Assembly (NCBI RefSeq): GCF_040054535.1
Contig: NC_090779.1
Coordinates: 21,875,001 to 21,939,000, forward strand
Source: Antennarius striatus
Taxonomy: Eukaryota > Chordata > Actinopteri > Lophiiformes > Antennariidae
Length of the DNA: 64,000 bases
Direction: 5' to 3'
Below the pieces are notes generated by a model. It had not been told where the DNA came from. It was given only the letters and a program-made list of their open reading frames with translations, and made no database searches. The position numbers were made by a program, and so were the translations under genes. Positions 1-15,815 of this stretch are shown in pieces. Each line of letters starts with the position of its first letter. Positions within the stretch are counted from its first letter, which is position 1.

Positions 1-2011
<2,011 letters not shown>

Positions 2012-2454
2012 GTTGGATCGGCCTGGTAGAAGAGGACTAACATACTTCCGGTGGAAGGTTAAACTCACCTACGGAAGTCACCGAGAATGAAGCGTCGCTG
2101 CTCTGCCGCCTGTCGGCTGGCGGAGGAATTACAAAAACAAAGCGCTGTGTTGTCACGGATATCCACTTCTATGTACCGATTTACTGTTACTGTTAAAATA
2201 TATAAATTCGGGATGATTAGTAGTAAATTTAATATAAAGAGACGTGTCGATAATAGAGCCCCAAAAATGAAACAGACAAAAAGTGTGTGGTATTAAATTG
2301 AATATATGTTAAAAAAAATTAGAATTGAGTATTATTACTGATTTCCCTCTCAATAAGTTGCATTTGGCTTTGTCATTCTTGCCATGCATTTTCTCGAGTC
2401 AACTTCATTTCCCATGAGCAGCAGCGTTCTGTCACATGACGGTCAAACCCCAAC
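2012..2454. promoter_or_regulatory. shared divergent promoter of rps17 and commd9
   Basis: Only 443 bp separate the rps17 start codon (minus) and the commd9 start codon (plus). The rps17 TOP tract at 2025-2035 marks its probable transcription start. No TATA box is obvious. The shared promoter is inferred from the head-to-head layout. Confidence 0.5.
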
Positions 2455-4131
2455 ATGGCTGCCGCTATCTCCAGTGAGCATTTTGACAAACTACAGCTTC
2501 TCTTGAAGGTACTGATTTATTGACACTTCGATGCGCAGATTTATTTTATCTACATTTTATCCTGCAGATTAATTTAGTGTCTCAGAATATTATTACAAAA
2601 GAACGTTAGCGCGCTGGTAATGTAAATGAGCGTACTGTATGCTAGCAGCTAGCAAGCGCTTCCATCCTCTGAGACTCACAAACTGCATTGAAGCGTCGAA
2701 TTATTCAGATCTTTCATTTCAGTAAGTGTAATGTTGAAAACGTTCAGTAAATAAAAGTAAGTAGTATAAGTCACAATGAAGCAGAGTGATGAGTGCTGTT
2801 ATTACGTTTGTGACTCGTATACTGTTAAGGTCTAACAATTGCATTTTGTTGTCTAGCTTAATCAATGCATCATGTTTGTGTCTCCCGAGGCTCCGTCTAA
2901 AGACGCCGTGAGAGATGTTTGTGTTCAGAGTCACAGAGGTCCGAGTCGACAGCTGGCAGAGAGCACGGCAGCCACACTTAGTATCCCCACAGGCCAAGCT
3001 GCACAGGTAACACACATCTGTTCCTCTTAGGCACAGCCCAGATTTAAATCGTCAGAACTTTTTGATCACAGATGATGGACAGGTGGAATCTGTGTTTGTC
3101 CTGCAGCTGATCCAGGCCCTCCACGTTTTGTCTCATCACGTCCTCTTCTTCAACCTCAGCTCTCCAGAGCAGATCCTTCAGCTCTTCCCTGAGTCATTCC
3201 ATTCCAGTCTGAAGAACTTGATTACTAAAATCCTGCTGGAGAACAGGTCAGCACCCCAAACACCTGGACTTCTCAGTCCAGGCTTTAGGGCGTGTCAAAA
3301 TCCCTTCACCACGTGCAAAGTAAAGGCAAAAAACAACAACAGAGGGGTTATACCTGTATTTATAATTAGGTATGTTCTGACATAATTACAGCCAATGTCA
3401 CTACAGGAAGTAATGACATCACACATTTGTCTGTTTTTCAGTTCAGCATGGAGAGCGGAGGCGCTGAGTAACCAGAGTGAGTCCACAGCATGTTTAACGT
3501 ATACCACTGCTATGTGTGTGTATGAGACTGAGAGTATAATCTGTGTGTGTGTGTGTGTGTGTGTGTAGTTTCTCCTCCCCAGCTAAAGGAGTTGGACTGG
3601 AGGGTGGAGATGATCACCAGCTCAGACTCAGTCAGCCGTATGTCTGTCCCCACCTGCCTGGTTCAGCTCAAGGTGTGTGATGATGTCATTGTTATGATGA
3701 GATTATTGGACCTGATGTAGAAAAGATTCCAAATATCATGTTTGGTTTTTTTTAGTAAATTACAGATTTAAAAAATATAAAATTAAAGAAATTGTACTTA
3801 GTTAGAGGCACAATGGAGACAATGCCAAATAAACAGGTACCTTTATTTATTGGAACGGAGCCGTTAGCAGGCTGCATGCAGTTCATCCTCTCTACTGTGC
3901 AGAGTGGTACCTTAGCATGTGGTCTGTAGCTAGCTGATCACATGATTGTGTTTGATGATTTACGTTTCATGTCATGTGTGTGTGTGTGGGACGTTTCAGG
4001 TGGAGGATCCATCGAAAGGCAGTGAGACGGTATCCACGGTGACGGTGGAGCTGAGCCGGGAGTCTCTTGACACGATACTGGATGGACTAGGACGTATCAG
4101 AGACCAGCTGTCTGTGGTCGCTGGGAAATAA
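2455..4131 (+). CDS. commd9: COMM domain-containing protein 9
   Basis: Subunit of the COMMD/CCDC22/CCDC93 (Commander) complex that supports endosomal recycling. Six exons: 2455-2508, 2890-3006, 3107-3246, 3442-3476, 3569-3672 and 4000-4131. They give 193 residues (human 198) with consistent phases. The start reads MAAAISSEHFDKLQLLLK, like human MAALTAEHFAALQSLLK. The middle has LFPESFHSSLKNLITKILLE. The C-terminal COMM domain (about residues 120-190) contains LDWRVEMITSSDSVSRM and ends RIRDQLSVVAGK. The exon 3 acceptor was chosen at 3105-3106 because an earlier CAG would bring in a stop. A (TG)n tract abuts the exon 5 acceptor. AAATAAATA overlaps the stop codon and could be a polyadenylation signal. 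Confidence 0.95.
3542..3566. repeat. (TG)n microsatellite at a splice acceptor
   Basis: An uninterrupted TG run ends immediately before the AG acceptor of commd9 exon 5 and replaces a normal polypyrimidine tract. Confidence 0.9.
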
Positions 4132-4933
4132 ATACTCAACCTTCCCATCAAGACAGCCAATTGACTTGTCGGAGTAGTGGCAGTGGACATTTGGATGTTT
4201 TTTTTCGAAGTTTGTCATATTTCAAGGATTTCATAAAGCTGTTTGAGTTGTCTGATTTATTAACCCTGAACATATAAGTCTGTTGGTGACAGATACATAT
4301 ATTATGATGGATGCATGATAAATAAGTAATTGATCTCTTTGTCCATTAAAATGACAAAATATTTGATAGTTGACATGAGAAGAACAACCTCTACGACCAA
4401 GAAAAGTACAGTACTGAATGGTAAAACAGTTTCTGTGTGATACTCTGACCTGATTTTTTCCTTTAACATTACATTGAAACCAAAACATAATTAGGAAGTT
4501 GGAAGAATTCAAACACCTGAAGCCACAGAGTCCAGAGGCGACCGCTGCAGGCTAGAAACTAGTTAGGTTCATCATGAGAATCATTTAAGTCTAGGTCCCA
4601 CCTCTGGAGGGGTAAAGAGTCAAACTGTACGTTAGGATGGCGCCTTTTTCATCTGCTTGTTACCTGAGGCGGTCAAGCAGAATCCAGGCCACTCCTTCTC
4701 ACACTTAGTGAATTTACATGCATGATTCAATATTCTTGAACGAATCATCGATACTTTTCATTATAAAAATAAGGATTAAGGATAAAAAAAAAAGGATTCC
4801 ATTGTGTTATCAAATTTTTATCTGTTACCAGCAGCTCTCCTGCTCCACTGGTGCTCATCCGTTGCCGTCTTGTCGTTGGTTTGAAGTGATTAAGTTTAGT
4901 GTAAATATTTAGACGAGACCTTCACGAGGGTTG
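4132..4933. other. convergent 3' region between commd9 and fcsk
   Basis: Holds the two 3' UTRs. Several AATAAA-like words are present on both strands. No further gene seen. Confidence 0.5.
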
Positions 4934-7900
4934 TCAGGATGGAGGGATGGCTGTGATCCCCTCCATGTCCAGCTCCACTGTGTGAACACTATAATCTCCC
5001 AGACCCTGAAAAAAACATCACCATGGTTACTAAGAGGCAACCGTGCAATAGTAACCGATCGGTTAATCTACTAGATGAGGTCACTGAACACAGCAGGTTG
5101 ACCTTTGACATCAAATGCTGACACCAGATCACCTTTTTTATACTTTATACATCATGTGATCACACACGTGTTTTCATACTGAAAGTCAGATGATTGTCTG
5201 GAGAGACACCTGGAGTGCAATGACACCCCCTGATGTAGATCTACATTTTCTAGACTGGATCCTAATCCAGATCTCTGGATTAACCCACTATGTGGAGTGT
5301 CAGGTTAACATAGGGGTGAAGATGTGACAATGTCATGACCTCTAGATCAGAATCAGAACCAGATCCTCCATAAACTGATCACAAAAACAATTCCACATGA
5401 AGCAGTGGCTTTCCAGGGACAGCCAAACAGGTGTCATCATTGTTAAAATGTAAGTATGTTGACAAACCAGAATAAATTAAATAATGATCACTGTGATTAT
5501 TCTCATAATACGACAGGTGAATGCGAACGTGTGTTATGTGTTCCTCACCGGTGTGTTGCTGAGAACCTGTAGCACCGCTTCCTGCTGTCTAGGATCCCGA
5601 GTCAGCAGGCATAGGAAGCCCCCACCTCCAGCCCCCGTCAGGCACTGACCCAGGGCAAGTGGCCTCAGGGCCTCCATGATGACCCGCACTGAGGCGGGTT
5701 CAGAGCCGGGAGTCATCAGCTTCTTCAGTTTCCACGCTTGATCCAGACACAGACCAATCCTGGATAGAGACCCTGGAGGCGTACAGATGATATTTAATGT
5801 GCTTGGCAGAAGGGTTTCTGGGAAATGTAGGATGTGACTGGAGCTGAAACAGTTTGAGGTGTCAGGAGGTCACGGACTTGAAATGAACCAGTCTGAAAAA
5901 AATTCTAGATTTTCTTTTCCTGATAAATGAAAGCCAGATTTAAAATGCACGAAGTTTACACTTAAATTTATTTTCAAATTTATTTCAATTTAAGGCATAT
6001 TTTAACTCAGTCTAAACACTAAAATCTAATAATATTTAAACATTAAATGCAGTTTAAAAATTCAACTACAATAAAAACTTTGAAATAGTCAAAAATAAAT
6101 TATTTTATTACTAACAATTTGAGCACAATCCTATTGTGATGGTGCTTAAATATTTGAAATAAAGTTTAATAATTATAATACTCTGAGCTAAAATTTTCAA
6201 AGCAGTACTTTTACTAGTTAGGAAGTATTTCTACAGTGCTTCATGTGGGTCTACAGAACCCTGATCTGGTCGTTCTCACCATCAGAAAATGCTCTGGCGC
6301 AGTCCTCAGAGTTGGCCACCAGCTGATGGACATTCTGGACCATTGAGGGCAGACGGCTGTACCAGTTACGGATTACATCCTACAACAAAAACCATCATCA
6401 TCATCATCATCATCAACATCTTGTTCACTTTGAGTCTCAGATCGTCTTCGCTTTTAAATAACAACTTCTTCCTTCTTTCAGAAAGTCAGGTTTTCACTCG
6501 TCCTTGTTCTGTTAAAATATTTCCATCATGTACCACATCTAGCAGGTCATACTGGTCTTATCGGTCACACTAGCAATCTACATTTTATACCCTCCTTTAA
6601 AACTGAAAAACATTCTTTCTCGTCTTGTCTTCTGATTGATCTGAACTTGTGAATGATGGTGAAGTCCAACAGAACGAACCTGCAGCAGGTTACGAGCCAG
6701 CCGGGTTTTACCGGTGTACACCAGCAGGAGGTGTTTCTCCAGAGAATCCAAGAAGTCCTCTGGGAGACTGAGACGCTCCACTTCAACTTGAAGGGGCAAA
6801 CGTGCTTTGCTGCGACCGACCTTCACCCCTCCGACCAGACCTCCGACCTGATCCTGCCAACCTCCACCTGGAGAAGATTTTCATGAGATTGTTTCCTGTC
6901 CAGTTGGGCGTCCAGACTCAGTGTCACTAAAAGGCACCTGTGGTGAGGAGCTGCTCCAGATAGAGCACAGAGTGGATGAGGGATTCTGTGTCATAGGATC
7001 GGCCGGTACACCTGTAGACTGCTGCCAACAGCGCCCCCGCCAGGATACTGCTGGTACCTGCATGACAAATACAGTACTCAACCTCATGAATGTACAGTAT
7101 CAGTGCTGGGCAAACATTCAAACATATGAGGGAACCACTTAACGCACATTAATTCTGCACTCCAGTTGTAATTCATATAAGTTGAATCAGTAAAATGTCA
7201 AATTGAGAAACATGTTTTTATTTCCCTACAGTGATCCACATAGGTATGAATTACTATTATTTCTCACCTAGTCCAGATCCAGTGGGCAGCACCGACCAGC
7301 TGTGGAGCTCAACTCCTCCTCCCCAGCGCTGCATCAGCTGATCCCCCAGAGGATGCTGGGAGGAGAGCGACACTAGACTGCTCACACACACTGCCTTCAG
7401 CAGAGCTCCTGTAACACAAAAAAACCAACCCCCAAGTAAACAGAAACGCCTCCCTGATCCCAATGAACTCATCGCTGTGTCCTACCAGGCGCGCGAGGCT
7501 GGCAGTAATCCTTCAGGTCATCCAAGCTGTTACAAACGATCTTCATGGAAACCTCACTGTCCCGTCCTCCGGTGTGAAAGACCAGCAGAAGTCGGGGCTC
7601 TCTGATGCGGCGAGCCCGAGCACCAATTGGGCGTTTCCCGTCAATTTTCACTGCGAGGTTAGTGACCGAGCCGCCATGCTCAAAGGCAATGGGCGGAGTG
7701 TCGCTCCAGCCGCCTGCAACAGAAAGACACTGTGTTTAACAGGTGGGGAATGAGTCTCAGATGTCACCTCAAAATCAGCTGTAAGTTAACTCATGAGGGA
7801 TTATAGAAATATTTTTTACAATGGCAAAAACCACTGCCATACATCAGGTTTCTTGGGGGCTCCAGAAAAAAACAAGATGGCAATTATGTATAATTTCTCA

Positions 7901-10900
7901 CAGTTCAAATTTAACGATTGTTAATTCTTGTGTAATTGTTTGTATTTTAAATTCAAAGTAATTGTCCTTTGTGTTGATTTAAATTCTATAGTTATATATT
8001 TCTTCTCACCTGCCAGGTCCAGTCTCGCTGGACACAACACTTCCTGCCACTCTTCAAGGGGCGGAGCCTCACCCTGGCGAATGGATATGAACCTCTGTGA
8101 TAACATCAAGGCCTTCCTTAGAAGAACCTGCCCGGCGCCCTCATAATGTCGCGCCGCTCGAACCAGCAGGTCCGAACTGCAGGGACCAGTCACAGAAATC
8201 AGGTCGCCATCCAACTACGTGATTGGAAGTTGTGACAGACGGTGACGTTCACCTGCTCAGCCAATGATCTCTCTGTGCAGCCAGTGCATAGACTCCGCCC
8301 CTTAGGTTCCCATCATCCAACAGGGAGAAGGCGGCACTCCAAGCATCATTAGCTGCAGGTCCGCTCCTCAGGCCGCCCTTCCCTCTTGCCATGCACACCA
8401 ATACGTCCGCGATACAGGCTAGGCAACGAGGGGCCATGCCCAGCTGAGACTCCGCCTCTTGCTCTGTGCTTCCTGCTGCGACTGAAAAAAGAAAATACAA
8501 GAAAATGATGAATAAATAATGTAAAAAAAATCAATCAATCAATCAATAAACTTAAAGTTAGGTTAAAAAACGTGACTAACTGCTATCCAGGGTCTCCAGC
8601 AGCACGCCCATTTGGTTTCCAAGCACCACCGCCCTGAAGTAAGGCAGCAGGCAGATATCTGCTTGAGTCCTGAGTGCGTCTGTTATTCTCTTCCTCCCTG
8701 CTTGGAAGAGTAACTCCTCTCTCCAATGCAGTTCCACCTCCTGGTGGGTGAGGGAGAGCACCTCCCTAAAAGAGATCCTCCAGGCCTCCCTCCACCTCTG
8801 CAGACGGCCGCCGCACCCCAGCAGCCAGGCAACGCCTCCCTCCAGACCCACAGCACCTTTTCTGGGGTGGAGGACCGGGAAGAGGCGAGCATCCAGGAGG
8901 GAGCGCTGTTCCCCTTTGACCCACAACTCCTCCGGTCTGGGAAGAGAAAAGAGTAGGGGGGCATACCAAATTTCAAAATATAACAGAAATGTTTTTATTA
9001 TAAAATCCATTCCATCCAGCTAGCTATGGTTACACCCTGGATACGTCGCGAGCACATTGCATTATAATAAAATAATAAAGTATTCAACATTTACAGCTTA
9101 TAGGTTAACTTATGAACATTAATGTGTGCTTCTTACAGACTGATGAGATTCTTACAGTGTAGGACAGAAACAAACAACATATAATCTGAGTGTAAAAGTT
9201 TTCCTACTGGATTCCGGTTCTGCTAAAGAAAACGCTCCAACTCTGGTTGAGGAAAGAGGCACTGCTGTCATCAGAGGAGACCTGAGCAGAATGATGAGGA
9301 GGAGGAACACAGACTGAGGATTAACATCAGACCTCATGTCTCAGTCCTCTGGTTTCCGGTGACACCACTGTGTGATATGAACTAAGAAATGTAACACTTT
9401 CATATTTCAGGATATTCATGTCAGGATATTCATATTTGTCTGATTCTTCATAAAATTCACATGATTATTAATTTTCCATCTATTATATTCTGTGTTTTGT
9501 TGCAGCATCTGTTTTTTAGAATCTGAATCATTTTCGTTCCAATTAAACAAAGCCTGTGTTTCCTACTCCCTTTAGGTGAATAAACTATACATATAAGGTA
9601 TTATAGTTGTCTCCTGATTGTAATTACTCTCTTAATTATTCATAGGTGAAACTATGACGACTACTGACACCAACACAAGGACATTTGTCAGTGTTTTTAC
9701 CTCCAGATTGTCGTGAGCTCCCATTACCAGGTAAACACTGAGCTTCATGTCACCCAGCTTGATGCGATGGCTCAGTAGGATGATGTCATCAGCGAGCTGC
9801 AGCTGCCTGATACACTGTGATGTCATCGACTCGAGACCTGACAGCATACAACCTGATGGGACCTCAAGAGGACCCTGGTTGGTGTAGGGTAAAGGTCAAA
9901 GCTGGGTTACAATAAAAATCAAAGGTGGAGGAAGTAGTCAGAAGAGAATCAGTAAGACGTCCTGTGTGTGATATTAGACTATAGTTAGCATTTAATTGAA
10001 TCATTGAAATTATTTAAATCGTTTGTCTTCTTCTGTTCATTTACTATTTATTTATTTATTGATTGTTTTGCTCATAAAAATGATGAAAACACAGAGAAAT
10101 ACTGTCACAATTATACCTTCGCTAGGCTTAGTCAACACAATTATACTGTAAATACATTCAAATGATTGGGAAAAAAATATTATGGAGTTCTTCTAGGGTC
10201 TGTGCTTGGACCAGTGTTGTCCACCCTATGTATGTTCCCACTGGGTAACATTATCAGGGAGCTCTCCATGTATTTCTATTGGTATGCTGATGATACACAA
10301 TTTTATTCATCAAAAACAGAAGATACTAATAACTGTGATAGGATTGTTTATTGTCTACCCATCATATGGGTGGGCAATAACTGTACATGCTGACCTGTAA
10401 GTGGCAGTGTTGTACCAACGCTCCAGTTGCCACGACAACTTCTCCTTTCAGAACGCTGTTGATGATTTGAGCTCCATCGCTGATCAAGTCAGCTCTCTGA
10501 GAGGAGACAGGAAGTTAGCTGGTGTAAGTGAAACTGAGGCCACACCTAATCATTCCATCGTAAATATCCACAATCAGTAATTGATAATTACTGTACTGTA
10601 TTAACCCTTTCCTCACCGAACCGTGCACACCGACACACTTTAATGGCGAGGTTTATAACAGGTTTTGTCACCTGGATGTGAGACAGTGTGTTTTTATCCT
10701 TCCCGTCACGTGTCAGCCGCTCCACATGCTGCTTTCCAGACAGAGTCAGGTAGTCATAGCAACCTCCAGAGATGTACTCTGACAGACCAAAGACAGTAAA
10801 GCATAGATGAGGACCTGCCTGACTTGTGACATCACTATTATATTAGAGCCAATCAGGGGTCAAACTATTCAAATAAGCAGTGAGGAAAGTCAGAAAGCAA

Positions 10901-13799
10901 AAGTGATGGGGAACGCTGTGAGGTATGAATACTGCAAGTATTAGCAACATGAATAAGGTTAATATTAACAACATGATTATTATGAGCTAACTAACAACAA
11001 TAACATTAAGATTAACAACACTAATATTACCCACAACATTGTTAACATTACTAGAAATATTACTAACATTACTACAGGAAATATTAGGAATATAATTAAG
11101 CACATTACTCACATTACTATTATTACTTTTAATAATATTATAAACATTATATGACAATGTTATTCACATTTGTAACATCATTGTCAACATTATTTACATA
11201 ATTAACATTTTTAACAAGATTATTAACATTATTAAAAACACGATTAACAACATTTATAAAAAATATTAACCTGATAAAGATTAATGAACTGATTTGTATT
11301 CATTGATGTAAAAAAAGAAAGGAGGGGCAAATCAAATTTATAAGATGCATAGTGTGTTTTGTCCCTGTCTGATTCTCTACAGTCGCCTAACAGGGCAGAG
11401 GGTCGACAGTGACACCCACCCAGCGTGAGCGGTGTCCCTCTCAGGATATTCCACAGTGCCGTCCTGCCACGTCTCACCGCTGCCCCCTGTGGTCCCACAG
11501 GAGAACTGCAACCGGTGCGTTCCTCGCTCACAAACTGATCCAAAGTCAGATCTGAGCAGAGGCACTTCATCATGTCCAAGTACAGAGCGATCTGAAGGTA
11601 GAGGACAGTGCCCACATCAGATGTCACCTCTTACTCAACAATCTAACCATCTGTAGTAACGAAACAAGTACAGTATCTACAGAACCTGAGTAAATACACT
11701 ATCAGTCTGTATGCTCACAACCAGGACACTAACACAAACAAAGGACCTGGGACACTAAAAGTGTTTCCTCTTTGAAGGCATGTTTTGAAATTCAAATCTT
11801 TATTTGCATGAGTTGACAGACAGAGGGATGTCACCTGGAGGGGCGGAGCTCCAGAGTCCTGGCCCAGGTAAGTGCAGCCATCCAGAGGAGGGGTGACATA
11901 AGTCTGGAGTAACTTCTCTGACACAGACCTGCTGAAGAAAACTGGACCAGACACCTGGAAAGACAGAAAGAGAGGCGTCCATTTAGAAAAACGTTATCAG
12001 CTCAAAAGGTCCAGAAGTCTCTGATATTAAATCTCAACAGGCCGACAATGTAAATGACATTTATTAAATCTCAAACTTGAGATTTAAAATATTAAAAGAA
12101 CAACCTGATTATATAAAAGGTAATTATAAAAAGTTGATTTTACTTGAATGTTAACAAAGTTTTAGTTATTTATTTAAGACTTTTTAAAAGTTATTTGTGT
12201 TGGAGAGGGTTTTCTAAATATTATAAAATATAATATAAAATAATGTAATATAATATAACAGGTTGTCAGGTTTCAGTAAATTATTTTGTTTTATCATAAA
12301 TTTTATTGGTTGTCATATTTCTGACGGAACAAATGAAAACCAGGAGCACACCCATCTTTTGAATGTTCAGACGACAGAATGAAAGACAGACACACACAGA
12401 TGGACGGAGAGACAGACAGACAGATAGAAAGACAGGAGGACACACCAGAGGCACTTTCCCATCAGGCATCACTGCTTGTTGAATCTGCTCCTGTGTCCCC
12501 TTGTAGATGATGTTCCTGACTTGGCCCTGTAAGATGAAACAAAGACACCCCCAGTCCCTTCTTCGATTAATTTGGTTGAAATCTCCAAAGAAACAAAAAC
12601 AACAACAACAACAACAACAACAACAAAAAAACAACAACCCAAAAACTCACATTTAAGGATTCATAAACAAAGAACACACACCTGTTGGTCAGACAGGTAG
12701 ACTCCATGATTGGCTGCATAAGAGATGTCTCCGGGTAAGGCCAAAACACGAACGCCAGCGAAACCCTCCCAGGACAAAGCTATCACACACATCACACACA
12801 CAGCATTAGGTTGTATTCAACCATACAGCTTAAAGTCCTGTCAGAGGTGTGCAGACAGTTGGGGGTCCACTGACTGAAGTCTGGAGGGATGCTGAGGATC
12901 ATGTCGGTGCTGCTGACCCAAACTCCGGGAGGAGAACCAGGACAGATCTGTCTCAGAGGAAACGTTTAATAACACAGACATCCATACATGTTCAGGCCCA
13001 GCTCCACACTGTCTGAGTAACAGGTCCTGACCTGGTTGGTGAGGTATTCCAGCAGCAGGTCCAGACAGCAGACCGGAGCCTGGACTTTCTGGTCAAGTCT
13101 CTCCTGGGGGAGCCAACAGAAAGCTCTGCCACAGGAGCTCCAGGGGAAATCACGACCCTGAGAGAGACAGAGGTATAAAGAAGCCCACAACAATTCAACA
13201 TGAAAGACTGAACACACGGTTTGTTACAGGGTGATCAGGTTTATATCTTAACATTTTGTAGAGCAACATGAGCTGACAGATGGGTGGTGCCCCACCCCAC
13301 CCTGGTCAGGTGTGTCATGGAGGACTCACCACATGGAGGATGAGAATGTGAGCATCATTGAGGATGTCAGCTGTCACCACCTGAGGACAGAAAGAAGAAG
13401 TGACTTCACCACAATTCCACTAATAATAAGAAAATAACAACACTAATTATGCTAACAACAATAATAAAATAATAACAAAATAAAATAATAGCAAAATATG
13501 TTTACTCAAGTTCTGTGTTCAAAAACTTTCAACTTCCTTTTCATGATTGATTGAATGACCAGTGGATTAATTACGGCTGTAGTTACACTTTGTCCAGCTG
13601 GAGCAGGATAACCTCTGGCCTGACTCTACCGTGACTCACAGTGTATCCCGCTCTGTTGCTCAGGTGTTCAGCAGCGACCAGAAGCGCGTTCAGTGTAGCC
13701 CCGCCGCTGCCCGGCGAGTCCTGGCGGTCCGGGACTATCAAAACCAACGCACCCGGAGAGAGCGTGCATCTCTGCTGCCTCAGCTCTAGCTCTGACACA

Positions 13800-13871
<72 letters not shown>

Positions 13872-14231
13872 CGCACACACACACAATTCCAGAAGTGTCA
13901 AACGTCAATAGTCTGTTAACATTCCACCGTCTTATCTTCTTTTTTTAGGTTAAATAAAAACATATTTTTCCATCTTGTAACTTTTAGATTGAAGAAATAA
14001 GAATTTTTTTACATAGAATTGCAAAAAAACATTATCTACCTATCAACATATTCATCCATCCATTCATCCATCCATCCATCCATCCATCCATCCAAATCAC
14101 TGCCCATCTGACCCACGTCTCAAAGATCGTAAACAGAGATGATGACCGTTACCTCTCTGAAAGGACTGGACGCTGTCTTTATACTGGCAGGTCAGTACGA
14201 TCACAGTCCATTCGAACCCCGAACTGGGCAT
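4934..14231 (-). CDS. fcsk: L-fucose kinase (fucokinase)
   Basis: Cytosolic enzyme that phosphorylates L-fucose to fucose-1-phosphate in the GDP-fucose salvage pathway. I read 23 exons with full phase agreement, totalling 1094 residues (human 1084): 14153-14231, 13589-13791, 13330-13380, 13032-13157, 12875-12947, 12682-12779, 12446-12526, 11835-11954, 11420-11591, 10672-10778, 10395-10496, 9701-9874, 9208-9281, 8581-8936, 8253-8481, 8010-8176, 7486-7713, 7268-7408, 6938-7057, 6680-6867, 6280-6379, 5549-5772, 4934-5005. The N-terminal pyrophosphorylase-like domain carries [11 protein letters not shown] (about residues 54-64). The C-terminal GHMP kinase domain carries PTGSGLGTSS (about 854-866) and TGAGGGGF (about 1043-1050). 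Donor choices at exons 5, 9 and 14 were decided by phase. No breaks seen. Introns hold a LINE fragment, a CA repeat and a degenerate satellite. Confidence 0.95.
10165..10345 (+). mobile_element. L2/CR1-type LINE reverse transcriptase fragment
   Basis: The plus-strand frame shows [20 protein letters not shown] followed by YADDTQFY, the reverse transcriptase core of L2-like non-LTR elements. Only about 60 codons remain. It lies in fcsk intron 11, antisense to the gene, and is a dead fragment. Confidence 0.8.
10930..11270. repeat. degenerate ATTAACATT-type tandem array
   Basis: About 340 bp made of short AT-rich words (AACATTATTAACATTACTA and variants) repeated with much drift. It lies within an fcsk intron. 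Confidence 0.7.
12597..12625. repeat. (AAC)n microsatellite
   Basis: Run of CAA/AAC triplets in an fcsk intron. Confidence 0.9.
13802..13884. repeat. (CA)n microsatellite beside fcsk exon 2
   Basis: About 80 bp of CA with a few CG interruptions. On the coding (minus) strand it is a GT run ending about 10 bp before the exon 2 acceptor at 13792-13793. Confidence 0.95.
14053..14094. repeat. (ATCC)n microsatellite
   Basis: About ten ATCC units in fcsk intron 1. Confidence 0.9.
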
Positions 14232-15251
14232 CCTCTCAATCCGACCGTCTCTAACGTGTCGGAGCGTCGCTACAGGTTCCCGCTAACTCTCCAGCACCGC
14301 CGAGGACTGTTAAACCATTAGGTCGGGTCAGGATGGATCACTCCTGACAGCAGACAAACAGCGGCCAGCAGAACACAAGCGACGGCTGCCGGAGTCACTT
14401 CCGTCGGTTATGAATAGGTAAACGTAACCCAGCAGCTCAAACGGGCTGAATGCATCTTGTGTGACCCGTTCAGTGAGATTAAACGATCGTTGATTGGCAG
14501 CCCGCCAGCTTCCGCATGCCGAAAACGACCCCGCTCCATCTGATCCTTCGGTCGCCCCGCCGAGGCGGTTCGTTCCCGACCAGAGGCGGGTTGGGGATCC
14601 GGCGGTGAGCGGCTTTAAATGGAGATCAGTCAACGTCAAGAGGGCTGGGGTTAATACTTATTTATCACATTAAAGTTATACTAAATAAATGTATGCTGTG
14701 GTGGCCGAACCCACACGCCTACGGCTCGGTTCTGTGCCGGCGCGTCGCTGCGGGGCGGAGCTTCATGTTGTTGAATTTTTTTTTCCTACACCAAATACGT
14801 GGAACAGGTTTTTAATTGTTTCTTGTGTTCCGTTGGTAAAGACAGATCTACCTTCCTTGTATTATTAGCTCTAAACTCAGAGCTAACAGCTGAGTTCTCA
14901 TGCGTGGTTTTTATTAATACAGAACATTAAAAAAATGTTATTATTGCACAATGTAAGGATATCTACAGTGTGTGATCAATAGAAATATAGATACCAACTA
15001 TTGAAGGATAGACTGTACAGAAATATTATATGACGGTATGAATGAAATATGGCTTTGTAATTTTTGGACATACAAGATTGTCATGTAAATTTCGTTTGTT
15101 CCTGTTGTTCTTGTTGCCTCCATTTCCTTCAACCTTCATCTTTTTATCATGTTTTTACATCTACTGCCTTCACTCTCCATGCTCATGCCTCTGGCATGTA
15201 ACAATCCAGGATCTGCACTACTAAAAAACTGCAGTGACCTCTACACTACCA
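14232..15251. other. fcsk upstream region, no gene seen
   Basis: GC-richer sequence from 14232 to about 14760 fits the fcsk promoter and 5' UTR. The rest is AT-rich with no supported exon. A small perfect hairpin (15252-15262 with 15271-15281) lies at its right edge. Confidence 0.4.
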
Positions 15252-15282
15252 GTTCATGGTGGAGCCAAAGCCACCATGAACC

Positions 15283-15680
15283 AAATCAATTTCAGGGGTC
15301 ACCACAGCAAATCAGTTGCCTCCGTCTAATCCTGTCTTCTGCATCCTCTTCTCTCACACCAACTACCTTCATATCCTCCCTCATTACATTCATAAACCTC
15401 CTCTTTGGTCTTCCTCTAGGCCTCCTGTCTGGCAGTTCAAAACTCAGCATCCTTCTACCAATATATTCACTATCTCTCCTCTGGACCTGTCCAAACCATC
15501 TCAGTCTGGCCTCTCTGACTTTATCTCCAAAACCTCTAACATGTGCTGTCCCTCTGATGTACTCATTCCTGATCCTATCCATCCTGGTCACTCCCAGAGA
15601 GAACCTCAGCATCTTCATCTCTGCTACCTCCAGCTCTGTCGCCTGTCTTTTCATCAATAGACCACGGAAATAAATTTTAA
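15283..15680 (-). mobile_element. RTE-clade LINE, 3' fragment (copy 1)
   Basis: The minus-strand frame reads TELEVAEMKMLRFSLGVTRM through RRRQLICCGDP, the C-terminal end of the RTE-type ORF2. It is 5'-truncated, with only about 130 codons left, and ends in the usual RTE 3' sequence (GGTGACCCCTGAAA). Two related copies lie at 17704-18680 and 30096-30520. Confidence 0.85.
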
Positions 15681-15815
15681 ACCCAGACAAAAATCAAACA
15701 AACTGAAAGACATTTTAACATAAAAAAAGTTTAATGGACTATACAGTGAATTCCTGAACATATATATACAGATGTACATTAAAACAAGGCTCAGTCACCA
15801 AGTCGATTTTCATCT

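Noticed and set aside
13641-13919. Open frames with long Thr-His or Cys-Val runs
   Set aside because: They are the (CA)n microsatellite read in different frames, in an fcsk intron.
14328-14639. 103-residue minus-strand open frame upstream of fcsk
   Set aside because: No recognisable protein. It is GC-rich promoter-like sequence where long chance frames are common.
15252-15281. Perfect 11-bp hairpin (GTTCATGGTGG with CCACCATGAAC)
   Set aside because: Real but short, with no run of T after it and no linked gene. Nothing supports a function.
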